From Nocardia vinacea NBRC 16497 (lineage in GTDB: Bacteria > Actinomycetota > Actinomycetes > Mycobacteriales > Mycobacteriaceae), in contig NZ_BAGN01000085.1 in NCBI RefSeq assembly GCF_000308835.1, forward strand, positions 62,001 through 126,000: a DNA stretch of 64,000 bases, written 5' to 3'. Both the position numbers and the translations under genes were made by a program. Positions within the stretch are counted from its first letter, which is position 1. Every line of letters starts with the position of its first letter. The notes under the pieces are model-generated. The model ran no database searches and was not told the origin of the DNA. It saw only the letters and a program-made list of their open reading frames with translations. This document shows positions 7,913-16,355 of the stretch, in pieces.

Positions 7913-9145
7913 TCAGGCCTGGATGCCGGCGCGGAACTTCGGGACGCGCAGGCTCACCTTGGTGCCTGCGCCGGGGGCGGTCTCCACGATCAGGCCGTAG
8001 TCATTGCCGAAGGTCGCCCGCAGCCGGTCATCGACATTGGCCAGGCCCACATGCGCGGATTCGCCGGAACCCGCTGGGCCGGTACCGGTTTCGATGGCAT
8101 CGAGCGCACCGGAGCGCAGCAGATCCGGATCCATCCCGATTCCGTCGTCCTCGACGCTGATCACACAGTCGGTACCCGCATCGGTCGCGACGATGGTGAC
8201 CGTGCCGCCGCGCGTCGCCCCGGCCAAGCCGTGCCGAACCGCGTTCTCCACCAACGGTTGCAGCGCCAGGAAAGGCAGTACGACGCCGAGCACTTCCGGC
8301 GCGATCTGCAACCGCACCTGCAAGGCATCACCGAACCGGGCGCGTTCCAGCGCCAGATACCGCTCGATATTGCGCAGTTCGTCGGAGAGCAGCGTGAATT
8401 CGCCCGCGGCACGGAAGGAATATCGGGTGAAGTCCGCGAACTCCAGGATCAGCTCGCGCGCCCGATCCGGATCGGTACGTACAAAGGACGCGACGGTATT
8501 GAGCGCGTTATAGATGAAATGCGGGCTGATCTGGGCGCGCAACGCGCGCACCTCGGCCCGATCGAGGCGGGCCCGCGAGGCGTCCAGTTCCGCCAATTCC
8601 AGCTGTCCGCAGGCGTATCGCGCCACCTCCGCGACCGCACCCAGCCGCCCGGGCTCCGGCTTCCCGGTGGTCACCACCCCCAAAGCCCCTGCCACCCCGC
8701 CATTTTCGATGAGCAGCGGCTGCGCGATGAGGGTTCGCCCGGCATGTTCACCGCGACCAGGCCCCGACACCAGCACTGGCCGCTCGGTCGCCACCGCCCG
8801 CCTGGCCGCATCGGCGAACGGCTCGGCCAGATCCGAATGCGGCCCGTCCCAAGCCAGCAGCGTGCCATCCGGATCGGCGACGCCCAACGCGTCGGCGCCG
8901 GTGAGTGTCCGCAGATGCGGCGCGGCCTCCTGGGCGGACCGATCGTTCAACCCCTGCCGCAACGGCCGCGCGGCCAGTGACGCCGTATGCAGTGCGCTGT
9001 ACACCGCTCGCTCTGCCGGAGTGGTCACCACTCGTCGGGTTCGAGACCAGACCAGCAGTGCGCCGACGATCAATACCGCCCCGGCCACCGCCGCGACAAC
9101 GGCGGTCGTCATCGCGCGCTCACCGAACGTCTCCGCCGCAGCCAC
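7913..9145 (-). CDS. LytS-type sensor histidine kinase
   Basis: About 410 residues from GTG 9145, or 399 from ATG 9112; the start is unresolved. It has one N-terminal membrane helix (TTAVVAAVAGAVLIVGALLVW) and a GAF-like sensory region (TLTGADALGVADPDG onward). The His_kinase box is ISPHFIYNALNTVASFV, with the phospho-acceptor His near residue 196 counted from ATG 9112. A HATPase domain follows with NAVRHGL and DDGIGMDPD. Having one N-terminal TM rather than the 5TM LytS sensor suggests that the GAF-like domain senses a cytoplasmic signal. Downstream genes are the LytTR regulator and carboxylate transport genes. The 130-nt gap to the regulator holds no gene. Confidence 0.88.
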   Translation of the reverse strand: MAAAETFGERAMTTAVVAAVAGAVLIVGALLVWSRTRRVVTTPAERAVYSALHTASLAARPLRQGLNDRSAQEAAPHLRTLTGADALGVADPDGTLLAWDGPHSDLAEPFADAARRAVATERPVLVSGPGRGEHAGRTLIAQPLLIENGGVAGALGVVTTGKPEPGRLGAVAEVARYACGQLELAELDASRARLDRAEVRALRAQISPHFIYNALNTVASFVRTDPDRARELILEFADFTRYSFRAAGEFTLLSDELRNIERYLALERARFGDALQVRLQIAPEVLGVVLPFLALQPLVENAVRHGLAGATRGGTVTIVATDAGTDCVISVEDDGIGMDPDLLRSGALDAIETGTGPAGSGESAHVGLANVDDRLRATFGNDYGLIVETAPGAGTKVSLRVPKFRAGIQA

Positions 9146-9194
9146 CTCATCGCCTGATTATCGCGGCGGTCCCACCGAATCCGCGCCCAACAGT

Positions 9195-9303
9195 GCCGAT
9201 CGGCCCGACAGCACCAGCAGAATCAGCGCCGATCGGTCCTACAGCACCTGCAGAATCCGCGCCAGGCAGCGCCGATCGAACTGACGGCACCACCAGAATC
9301 CGC
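9195..9303. repeat. Three degenerate 33-bp repeats
   Basis: Units at 9195-9227, 9228-9260 and 9271-9303 each begin GCCGATCG and end AGAATC[AC]GC, with GACAGCACCA or a close variant in the middle. A 10-bp insert separates units two and three. The array lies in the divergent region between the sensor kinase gene and the DUF3052-like gene. On the minus strand the unit length keeps one frame open (GADSAGAVGPI repeated) in a 60-codon ORF, 9147-9329, that ends at the kinase start. I do not call this ORF a gene. Confidence 0.75.
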
Positions 9304-9365
9304 ATCTCGCTGGGGCCGGTTGCCGACATGCGGAGCCCAGGGCCCTACCGGATACAGTCGTGTCC

Positions 9366-9764
9366 ATGACCGCGGGCTACTCCGGGACGCCGCTGGCGAA
9401 GAAGATCGGAATCAAATCCGGCAACCGTGTAGTGCTGCGGCATGCGCCCGCAGGCTGGCAGATTCCGGATCTACCACCGGACGTCGCGATCGCCGCCGAG
9501 GAGCCCGAGTCCGCGGACGTCGTCCTCGCCTTCTTTCGCGAACTCGCCGACCTGGCCGACGAGGCCCCGGAACTGGCTGCCGGACTGAGGCAGGGCGCGA
9601 TGCTGTGGATCGCCTGGCCGCGCAAGGCGGGCGGGCACGTCAGCGATATCGCCGAGCACGATCTGCGCGAGCTGCTGCTGCCCATCGGCGTCGTCGATGT
9701 CAAGGTGGCCGCGCTCGACAACGATTGGTCGGGTTTGAAATTCGTCTGGCGCAAGCGCGCTTGA
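9366..9764 (+). CDS. DUF3052-family protein
   Basis: A 132-residue soluble protein beginning MTAGYSGTPLAKKIGIKSG from ATG 9366; an in-frame GTG two codons earlier is the alternative. It has the pattern of the actinobacterial DUF3052 family: an N-terminal G-x-P-L-x-x-K-L/I-G-I-K motif, a central acidic region (AAEEPESADVVLAFFRELADLADE), and the motif GAMLWIAWPRKAGG before a C-terminal GLVDVKVAALDNDWSGLK-like segment. The biochemical function of the family is not known to me. It is divergent from the sensor kinase and about 200 nt upstream of dnaE. Confidence 0.8.
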   Translation: MTAGYSGTPLAKKIGIKSGNRVVLRHAPAGWQIPDLPPDVAIAAEEPESADVVLAFFRELADLADEAPELAAGLRQGAMLWIAWPRKAGGHVSDIAEHDLRELLLPIGVVDVKVAALDNDWSGLKFVWRKRA

Positions 9765-9978
9765 TCGAGGGCTCGCGTAGTGTCGAGCGATCCGCGAACC
9801 ACCCCACTGTCGCGGAAATCGGACAGCCGCAATGCTGGGTCGCGAGACGCGCCGGTGATCTTCACCACCGACACGCCGAGCACCTGCGTCAGCCCGGCGC
9901 GGGAAGCCGAACTCGTCGGTGGGGACCCCTAGAATCGCTACACCAACCCCCGTCGAGACCTTGGGAGGAAGGACCGTC

Positions 9979-12900
9979 TTGGCCGCCTCGTCCGGATCGT
10001 TCGTTCACCTGCACAACCACACCGAGTACTCGATGCTCGATGGTGCGGCCAAAATCTCTCCGCTGTTCGCCGAGGCGAACCGGCTGGGAATGAACGCGGT
10101 CGGGATGACTGACCACGGCAATATGTACGGGGCTTCGGAGTTCTACAACTCCGCCAAGAAGGCCGGTATCAAGCCGATTATCGGCATCGAGGCCTACATC
10201 GCGCCGGGTTCCCGGTTCGATACCAAGCGCGTGCAGTGGGGTGATCCCAGCCAGAAGGGCGACGACGTCTCCGGTTCCGGCGCCTACACGCACATGACCA
10301 TGGTCGCGGAGAACGCGACCGGCCTGCACAACCTGTTCAAGCTGTCCTCGCTCGCCTCGCTGGAAGGTCAGCTCGGCAAGTGGGCGCGCATGGACGAGGA
10401 GATCATCGCCGAGCACGCCGCCGGCATCATCGCCACCACCGGCTGCCCGTCGGGTGAGGTGCAGACCCGCCTGCGCCTCGGCCACGACCGCGAGGCCCTG
10501 GAGGCCGCGGCCAAATGGCAGGAGATCTTCGGACCGGACAATTTCTTCCTCGAGATCATGGACCACGGCCTGTCCATCGAGCGCCGGGTCCGTGAGGGGC
10601 TGCTCGAGATCGGCAAGAAGCTCGGGATCCGGCCGCTGGCCACCAACGACTGCCACTACGTCACCAAGGACGCCTCGACCAACCACGAGGCGCTGCTGTG
10701 CATCCAGACCGGTAAAACACTCAGTGACCCAACGCGTTTCAAGTTCGACGGTGACGGCTACTACCTGAAGTCCGCGGAGGAGATGCGGGCGATCTGGGAT
10801 ATGGAGGTGCCCGGCGCCTGCGATTCCACCCTTTTGATCGCCGAGCGGGTGCAGTCCTACGACGAGGTGTGGCAGCACCGCGACCGGATGCCGATCTTCC
10901 CGGTGCCCGATGGCCACGACCAGGCCAGCTGGCTGCGCCGCGAGGTCGACCTCGGGCTGCGTCGCCGCTTCCCGGACGGCGCGCCCCAGGATTATCTGGA
11001 CCGCGCCCAGTACGAGATCGGCGTCATCTTGGAGATGGGCTTCCCGGCCTACTTCCTCGTCGTCGGCGACCTGATCAACCACGCCCGCGAGGTCGGCATC
11101 CGCGTCGGTCCCGGCCGTGGTTCGGCGGCCGGTTCGCTGGTCGCCTACGCACTCGGTATCACCAATATCGACCCGATTCCGCATGGTCTGCTCTTCGAGC
11201 GCTTCCTGAATCCCGAGCGCGTCTCGATGCCCGATATCGATATCGACTTCGACGATCGCCGCCGCGGTGAGATGGTCCGCTACGCGAGTGAGAAGTGGGG
11301 CGGCGACCGGGTCGCCCAGGTCATCACCTTCGGCACCATCAAGACCAAGGCCGCCATCAAGGACTCGGCGCGAGTGCTGTTCGGCCAGCCCGGATTCGCC
11401 ATCGCCGACCAGATCACCAAGGCGCTGCCGCCGCCGATCATGGCCAAGGACATCTCGGTATCCGGTATCACGGACCCGGAGCACGAGCGGTACAAAGAGG
11501 CCGCCGAGGTTCGCGAACTCATCGCGAGCAATCCGGATGTCGCGAAGATCTACGAAACCGCGCGCGGCCTCGAGGGCCTGATCCGCAATGCGGGTGTCCA
11601 CGCCTGCGCGGTCATCATGTCCTGTGATCCGCTCACCGATGCGATCCCGGTCTGGAAGCGGCCCCAGGACGGTGCGCTCATCACCGGCTGGGACTATCCG
11701 TCGTGTGAGGCCATCGGCCTGCTGAAGATGGACTTCCTTGGCCTGCGCAACCTGACCGTGATCGGCGACGCGCTGGAGAACATCCAGGCCAACCGCGGCA
11801 TCGACCTGGATATGGACCGGCTGCCGCTCGACGATTCGCGCACCTACGAATTGCTTTCGCGCGGTGACACGCTCGGCGTATTCCAGCTCGATGGTGGGCC
11901 CATGCGTGATCTGCTGCGCCGCATGCAGCCGACCGCGTTCGAGGACATCGTGGCCGTCGGCGCGCTGTATCGCCCCGGCCCGATGGGCATGAACGCGCAC
12001 AACGATTACGCCGACCGCAAAAACGACCGCCAGGAAGTCAAGCCGATCCATCCGGAGCTGGAGGAGCCGCTCAAGGAAATCCTCGGCGAAACGTACGGCC
12101 TGATCGTCTACCAAGAGCAGATCATGCACGTCGCGCAGAAAGTGGCCGGCTACTCCCTCGGTCGAGCAGATATTCTGCGCCGCGCGATGGGTAAGAAGAA
12201 GGCCGAGGTGCTGGCCGCGGAGTTCGAGGGCTTCGAGGAGGGCATGCAGGCCAACGGATATTCCAAGGCGGCCATCAAGGCGCTGTGGGACACCATCCTT
12301 CCGTTCGCCGGTTACGCGTTCAACAAATCGCACGCCGCCGCCTACGGCCTGATCTCCTACTGGACCGCATATCTCAAGGCGAACTATCCCGCCGAATATA
12401 TGGCGGCGCTGCTCACCTCCGTCGGCGACGATAAGGACAAGGCGGCGGTCTACCTGTCCGATTGCCGCCGCCTCGCGATCACCGTGCTGCCGCCGGATGT
12501 CAACGAATCCGAGATGAACTTCGCCTCGGTGGGTAAGGACATCCGCTTCGGCCTCGGCGCGGTGCGCAATGTCGGTGCCAATGTTGTCAGCTCGATCATC
12601 CAAGCGCGCAAGGAGAAGTCGAAGTTCACCGATTTCTCGGACTATCTGAACAAGATCGACGCCATCGCCTGCACCAAGAAGGTCACCGAATCCCTCATCA
12701 AGGCAGGTGGATTCGATTCGCTCGGGCATCCGCGCAAGGGTCTGCTGCTGGTGCACTCCGATGCCATCGATGCGGTGATGTCCACCAAGAAGGCCGAGGC
12801 GATCGGCCAGTTCGACCTGTTCGGCGGGCTCGATGACGGCGACGAATCGGTGGCCTCGGTCTTCAATGTGAAGGTGCCCGATGACGAGTGGGAGACCAAG

Positions 12901-13530
12901 CACAAGCTGGCGCTCGAGCGGGAAATGCTCGGCCTGTACGTGTCCGGACATCCACTCAACGGCGTCGAACATGTGCTTGCGGCACAGGCGGATACGGCTA
13001 TTCCCGCCATTCTCCAGGGCGATATCAAGGACGGCGCCCAGGTGACCATCGGCGGCATCCTCGCCTCGGTCAATCGCCGCATCAATAAGAACGGCCTGGC
13101 CTGGGCCTCGGCGCAGATCGAGGATCTGACCGGTGGCATCGAGGTCCTGTTCTTCCCGCAGGCCTATTCGGTGTACGGCGCTGATGTGGTGGAGGACGCG
13201 GTCGTGCTGGTGAAGGCCAGGGTGTCGGTGCGCGATGACCGGATCTCCTTGATCGCCAACGATCTCGCCGTTCCGGACCTCTCCTCGATCGGTGTGGCCA
13301 AGCCGCTGGCGGTCGTCATGCCGACGCGCCTGTGCACACCCGACAAGATCGGCGAACTCAAGCGCATCCTGTCCAGGCATCCGGGCACCGCGGACGTCCA
13401 CGTCCGCCATGTGGGCGCACGCGACAATACGTCACTGTGGAAATTGGATGACAGCCTGCGGGTTTCACCGTCCTCGGCCCTGATGGGCGACCTGAAGGCC
13501 CTGCTCGGTCCGGGTTGCCTCGCGGGTTAG
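9979..13530 (+). CDS. dnaE1: DNA polymerase III alpha subunit, replicative
   Basis: About 1183 residues, matching mycobacterial DnaE1. The start is TTG 9979, chosen because GGGAGGAAGG (9963-9972) sits 6-7 nt upstream. The N-terminal PHP domain keeps its metal-binding motifs ([22 protein letters not shown] and NDCHYV); in mycobacterial DnaE1 this domain is the proofreading exonuclease. The polymerase palm has [12 protein letters not shown] and the catalytic aspartates in [10 protein letters not shown]. The fingers, beta-binding and OB-fold regions follow ([18 protein letters not shown] in the last 200 residues). It is the replicative polymerase. The neighbouring DUF3052-like gene is on the same strand, but a 214-nt gap suggests a separate promoter for dnaE1. 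Confidence 0.97.
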   Translation: MAASSGSFVHLHNHTEYSMLDGAAKISPLFAEANRLGMNAVGMTDHGNMYGASEFYNSAKKAGIKPIIGIEAYIAPGSRFDTKRVQWGDPSQKGDDVSGSGAYTHMTMVAENATGLHNLFKLSSLASLEGQLGKWARMDEEIIAEHAAGIIATTGCPSGEVQTRLRLGHDREALEAAAKWQEIFGPDNFFLEIMDHGLSIERRVREGLLEIGKKLGIRPLATNDCHYVTKDASTNHEALLCIQTGKTLSDPTRFKFDGDGYYLKSAEEMRAIWDMEVPGACDSTLLIAERVQSYDEVWQHRDRMPIFPVPDGHDQASWLRREVDLGLRRRFPDGAPQDYLDRAQYEIGVILEMGFPAYFLVVGDLINHAREVGIRVGPGRGSAAGSLVAYALGITNIDPIPHGLLFERFLNPERVSMPDIDIDFDDRRRGEMVRYASEKWGGDRVAQVITFGTIKTKAAIKDSARVLFGQPGFAIADQITKALPPPIMAKDISVSGITDPEHERYKEAAEVRELIASNPDVAKIYETARGLEGLIRNAGVHACAVIMSCDPLTDAIPVWKRPQDGALITGWDYPSCEAIGLLKMDFLGLRNLTVIGDALENIQANRGIDLDMDRLPLDDSRTYELLSRGDTLGVFQLDGGPMRDLLRRMQPTAFEDIVAVGALYRPGPMGMNAHNDYADRKNDRQEVKPIHPELEEPLKEILGETYGLIVYQEQIMHVAQKVAGYSLGRADILRRAMGKKKAEVLAAEFEGFEEGMQANGYSKAAIKALWDTILPFAGYAFNKSHAAAYGLISYWTAYLKANYPAEYMAALLTSVGDDKDKAAVYLSDCRRLAITVLPPDVNESEMNFASVGKDIRFGLGAVRNVGANVVSSIIQARKEKSKFTDFSDYLNKIDAIACTKKVTESLIKAGGFDSLGHPRKGLLLVHSDAIDAVMSTKKAEAIGQFDLFGGLDDGDESVASVFNVKVPDDEWETKHKLALEREMLGLYVSGHPLNGVEHVLAAQADTAIPAILQGDIKDGAQVTIGGILASVNRRINKNGLAWASAQIEDLTGGIEVLFFPQAYSVYGADVVEDAVVLVKARVSVRDDRISLIANDLAVPDLSSIGVAKPLAVVMPTRLCTPDKIGELKRILSRHPGTADVHVRHVGARDNTSLWKLDDSLRVSPSSALMGDLKALLGPGCLAG

Positions 13531-13557
13531 GGATCGGTAGGACAGGGCGAAACGCGC

Positions 13558-13592
13558 AACTGCCCGAACCCCTTGTGCGGGTTCGGGCAGTT
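13558..13592 (+). terminator. Terminator after dnaE1
   Basis: A perfect 14-bp stem (AACTGCCCGAACCC at 13558-13571, complement at 13579-13592) with a 7-nt loop starts 27 nt after the dnaE1 stop. It lies between dnaE1 and the convergent MFS gene and may serve both strands. Confidence 0.85.
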
Positions 13593-13674
13593 GTGGCGAC
13601 GGCGAAGATCGGGCGGCCCGCGCGGTAATCGCCTCGACGAGGGGCCGATCGAGAAGTATTGCGGTGGTGCGTAT

Positions 13675-14874
13675 TCAGACCGTGAGTTCGACCATGGCCC
13701 GATCCGCCGTGCCGACCGTCTCGACTTGCCGGGCTCGACGGTGTAGCGCGGCTGCCCATGCGACGGTGGCAAGTGCCGCGAAGCCGAGCGCAACGCCGAT
13801 CCAGGCGACCGACGGGTAGCCGAGGCCGCCGCCGATGGCCAGGCCGCCGAGCCACGGGCCGACGGTGATGCCGACATTGAATGCGGAGAAGTTGACTGCG
13901 GTCGCGAGGGTGGGTGCGGCACCGGCGAGTGCGAATACGCGGGTGTTCAGGGCTGGATTCGTGGCGAATCCGAAGGCGCCCAATAGGAATACGAGGATTA
14001 CGACCGGTGCGGGCACGGTCGCGGTCAGCGCCAGTACTGCCGAGATAATGATCAACCCGATCATGCCGACGGTCAGTACTCGGAAGGGATGGGCATCGGC
14101 GGCTCGACCGCCGACAGTGATACCGATCAGCGCACCGATGCCGTACAGGGTGAGCACCAAGGGAATCCAGGTCTCCGCGATTCCGGTGGTGCGGGCCAGG
14201 AGTGCGCCGAGGTAGGCGAAGATGACCAGTTGCGCGCCGGTCGAGAGCGCGGTCGTGCTGTAGGACAGCCAGAGGCGCGGATTGATCATGGTGCGCAGTT
14301 CGCGGCGCAGGTCCGGCACCTCGGCGGGGCGTCCGCCCGGAATCTTGGCCGCCACCCCCGCCATGGCCAGCGCGGACAGAATGGCGACCGTCCAGAACGC
14401 GGCTCGCCAGCCAAGATGCTGGCCGATCACCGTACCCGCCGGGAGCCCGACGATATTGGCCACCGTGAGCCCGCCCGCGACAATGCTCATTGCCCGACCA
14501 CGCGCGTTCTCCGGCACCAGACTCAGCGCCGTGGTCGCGGCGACCGCCCAGAATCCGGCGTAGACGAATGCGCCGACCACCCGTGTTCCGAAGAGCACCC
14601 AGTAGCCCGGGGTCAGCGCGGCCACCACATGGGCGGCGATGAACACTCCGAGGAAGGCGAGCAGTGCGGTGCGGCGCGGCCAGCGCAGGGTGATCACGGC
14701 CAGCGCGGGTGCGCCCACCAGCATGCCCAGTGCGAATGCCGAAATCAGCAGGCCCGCTTGGGGTATGGAGACGCCCAGGTCGGCGGCCATGTGGGTGAGC
14801 AGGCCGGAGAGCATCAGCTCCGAGGTGCCCTGGGCGAATATGGATAGCCCCAGTATGTAGACGGCGAATGGCAT
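13675..14874 (-). CDS. Cmx/CmrA-like MFS drug efflux transporter
   Basis: About 399 residues from ATG 14874, chosen because GGGAGG lies 6 nt upstream. The N-terminus MPFAVYILGLSIFAQGTSE and the LRWPRRTALLAFLGVF loop are typical of the Cmx/CmrA chloramphenicol-exporter branch of the DHA1 MFS family. About twelve hydrophobic segments are visible. Motif A is modified, as in that branch. Drug specificity is inferred from similarity only. The TetR gene upstream on the same strand has a matching palindrome before both genes, so induced expression is likely. Confidence 0.88.
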   Translation of the reverse strand: MPFAVYILGLSIFAQGTSELMLSGLLTHMAADLGVSIPQAGLLISAFALGMLVGAPALAVITLRWPRRTALLAFLGVFIAAHVVAALTPGYWVLFGTRVVGAFVYAGFWAVAATTALSLVPENARGRAMSIVAGGLTVANIVGLPAGTVIGQHLGWRAAFWTVAILSALAMAGVAAKIPGGRPAEVPDLRRELRTMINPRLWLSYSTTALSTGAQLVIFAYLGALLARTTGIAETWIPLVLTLYGIGALIGITVGGRAADAHPFRVLTVGMIGLIIISAVLALTATVPAPVVILVFLLGAFGFATNPALNTRVFALAGAAPTLATAVNFSAFNVGITVGPWLGGLAIGGGLGYPSVAWIGVALGFAALATVAWAAALHRRARQVETVGTADRAMVELTV

Positions 14875-14892
14875 CGGGAGACCTCCCTGATT

Positions 14893-14910
14893 TTGGATTG
14901 ACCGGTTCAA
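14893..14910. promoter_or_regulatory. TetR operator before the MFS pump gene
   Basis: The 18-bp element TTGGATTGACCGGTTCAA is an imperfect inverted repeat of the form TTGRAYY-N4-RRTYCAA. It lies 19 nt upstream of the pump gene. It matches the element before the TetR gene at 15605-15622. Confidence 0.65.
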
Positions 14911-15012
14911 AATTGAGGCAAAAAGAATGCGGCGCTGTGCTGCATGTGTCGTGTGCTGTGCTGGGTGAGTCGCGCCGATGGTCTTGCGCCGCTGATTCGA
15001 CGTCGGTAGGGG

Positions 15013-15585
15013 TTAGAGCACGCTCAATGCTGTGGTGGCGATCGCCTCCAGGGTGTCCTTATCGGCTCCGCCGCGTGCCGCGACGCGCATACCGCTGATC
15101 GTGGTGATCACGAAATGGGCCAGCGTGCGGGCATCTTTGCCCGCATCGATCTCGCCGGACCGCTGGCCCGCGCGGATAACGGCCGTCAGTGCGTCGAGCC
15201 TCCGCTCCAGGTCGGCGCGCAATGTCGCCGCCACCCCCGGATCGCGCGGCGCCAACTCGACCGTCGAGTTGACCACGAGGCAGCCGATGGGGTCGTCGAC
15301 CGGTGCGTCGATGGTCTGGCGCAGTAGCGTCCTGATCTTTGCTCGCGCGGGCAGGTTGCCGTCGAGCACTTCGAAGATCGAGGCGTTCTTGCTGCTCATA
15401 TACCGCCGCAGTGCCCGGTCGAACAGTTCGTGCTTACTGGTGAAGGTGTTGTAGATGCTGCTGCGGCCCAGACCTGTTGCATCGCAGAGGTCTTGGGTCG
15501 AGGTGCCCTCGTAGCCCGCGGACCAGAACGCCCGCATGGCCGCGTCCACCGCCCGGTCCTCGTCGAATGCCTTCGGTCGTGCCAT
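15013..15585 (-). CDS. TetR/AcrR-family transcriptional regulator
   Basis: A 190-residue TetR repressor. The N-terminal helix-turn-helix is clear in DAAMRAFWSAGYEGTSTQDLCDATGLGRSSIYNTFTSK, and the rest is a helical ligand-binding domain with CLVVNSTVEL, typical of regulators of efflux and reductase genes. It is encoded directly upstream of the Cmx-like pump in the same direction. The shared palindrome at both promoters suggests that it represses itself and the pump. The inducer is unknown. Confidence 0.9.
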   Translation of the reverse strand: MARPKAFDEDRAVDAAMRAFWSAGYEGTSTQDLCDATGLGRSSIYNTFTSKHELFDRALRRYMSSKNASIFEVLDGNLPARAKIRTLLRQTIDAPVDDPIGCLVVNSTVELAPRDPGVAATLRADLERRLDALTAVIRAGQRSGEIDAGKDARTLAHFVITTISGMRVAARGGADKDTLEAIATTALSVL

Positions 15586-15604
15586 GGGTTCAAGCTAGCA
15601 TATT

Positions 15605-15622
15605 TTGAACTAATCAGTCCAA
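15605..15622. promoter_or_regulatory. TetR operator before its own gene
   Basis: TTGAACTAATCAGTCCAA is an inverted repeat with arms TTGRACT and AGTYCAA around 4 bp. It lies 20 nt upstream of the TetR start, between the methyltransferase stop and the TetR gene. It is the counterpart of the element at 14893-14910. Confidence 0.65.
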
Positions 15623-15633
15623 TAAGGACCGGG

Positions 15634-16248
15634 CTACGGCGAGACCGCGACTCCGAGCGACAGCGCGGCGAGGAACTTGGGTCCGTCCGCATAGAACTGG
15701 TCGAGCTCGCGGATCTCGAATCCGGCGCTCTCGACGGTGCCACGAATATCGCGATCGAGATTGCAGCCGCCCGCAATCGCCTGCTCGATCGGATTCAACC
15801 GGTGCTGCCACGCCTGGACGCCCGGATCCGGCGCGAGCCCGTGTTCGACGAAATGCAGGGTTCCGCCGGGAACGAGCACTCTGCGCACCTCGGCAAGCGC
15901 GGCCGCGATATCCGGAATGGTGCACATCGTCCAGGTCGAGAGTGCGGAGTCGAAGCTGTTATCGGCGAAGGGCAGCGACTGGCCGTCGAGCCCGGCGCGC
16001 TCGATCGGCACGGTGGCCTTGGCCAGCCGCTTGTCCGCCAGGCGCCAGCCGAGATCGGCGGGTTCCACGGCGCTGATCGACTCGACGGTAGCCGGATAGA
16101 ACGGGATGTTCAGTCCCGATCCGAAGCCGATTTCCATTACCCGACCGTGCAGTCCGGCGCAGGCGCGCTCGCGCTGCGGATTGTTCATCTTGGCCCCGCA
16201 GACCAGATTCACCAGCCGCGGTACGACCTGATCGTTGTAGATGCCCAC
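15634..16248 (-). CDS. Class I SAM-dependent methyltransferase
   Basis: A 204-residue Rossmann-fold methyltransferase starting at GTG 16248 (VGIYNDQVVPRLVN). Motif I is VMEIGFGSGLNIPFY, the acidic motif II region is ISAVEPAD, and the post-motif PFADNSFDSALSTWTMCTI and LVPGGTLHFVEHG follow. The N-terminal pattern with NLVCGAKMNNPQRER resembles UbiE-like or thiol/phospholipid methyltransferases in actinobacteria. The substrate cannot be told from sequence. It is upstream of the TetR-MFS pair, but the operator in between suggests separate control. Confidence 0.85.
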   Translation of the reverse strand: MGIYNDQVVPRLVNLVCGAKMNNPQRERACAGLHGRVMEIGFGSGLNIPFYPATVESISAVEPADLGWRLADKRLAKATVPIERAGLDGQSLPFADNSFDSALSTWTMCTIPDIAAALAEVRRVLVPGGTLHFVEHGLAPDPGVQAWQHRLNPIEQAIAGGCNLDRDIRGTVESAGFEIRELDQFYADGPKFLAALSLGVAVSP

Positions 16249-16355
16249 GTACCCACTCTGTCAGGGTCTGCGCGCCGCAGGCAATGGTCAGCCGGTCGAA
16301 AGGGCGCGTCCGGTGTCGGCGAGCCGCACGATCGCCGACATGCGATGCTGGCTCG

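Noticed and set aside
9889..13410. A 1173-codon minus-strand frame opposite dnaE1
   Set aside because: It lies within dnaE1 on the opposite strand, has no recognisable domains, and arises from third-position GC bias.
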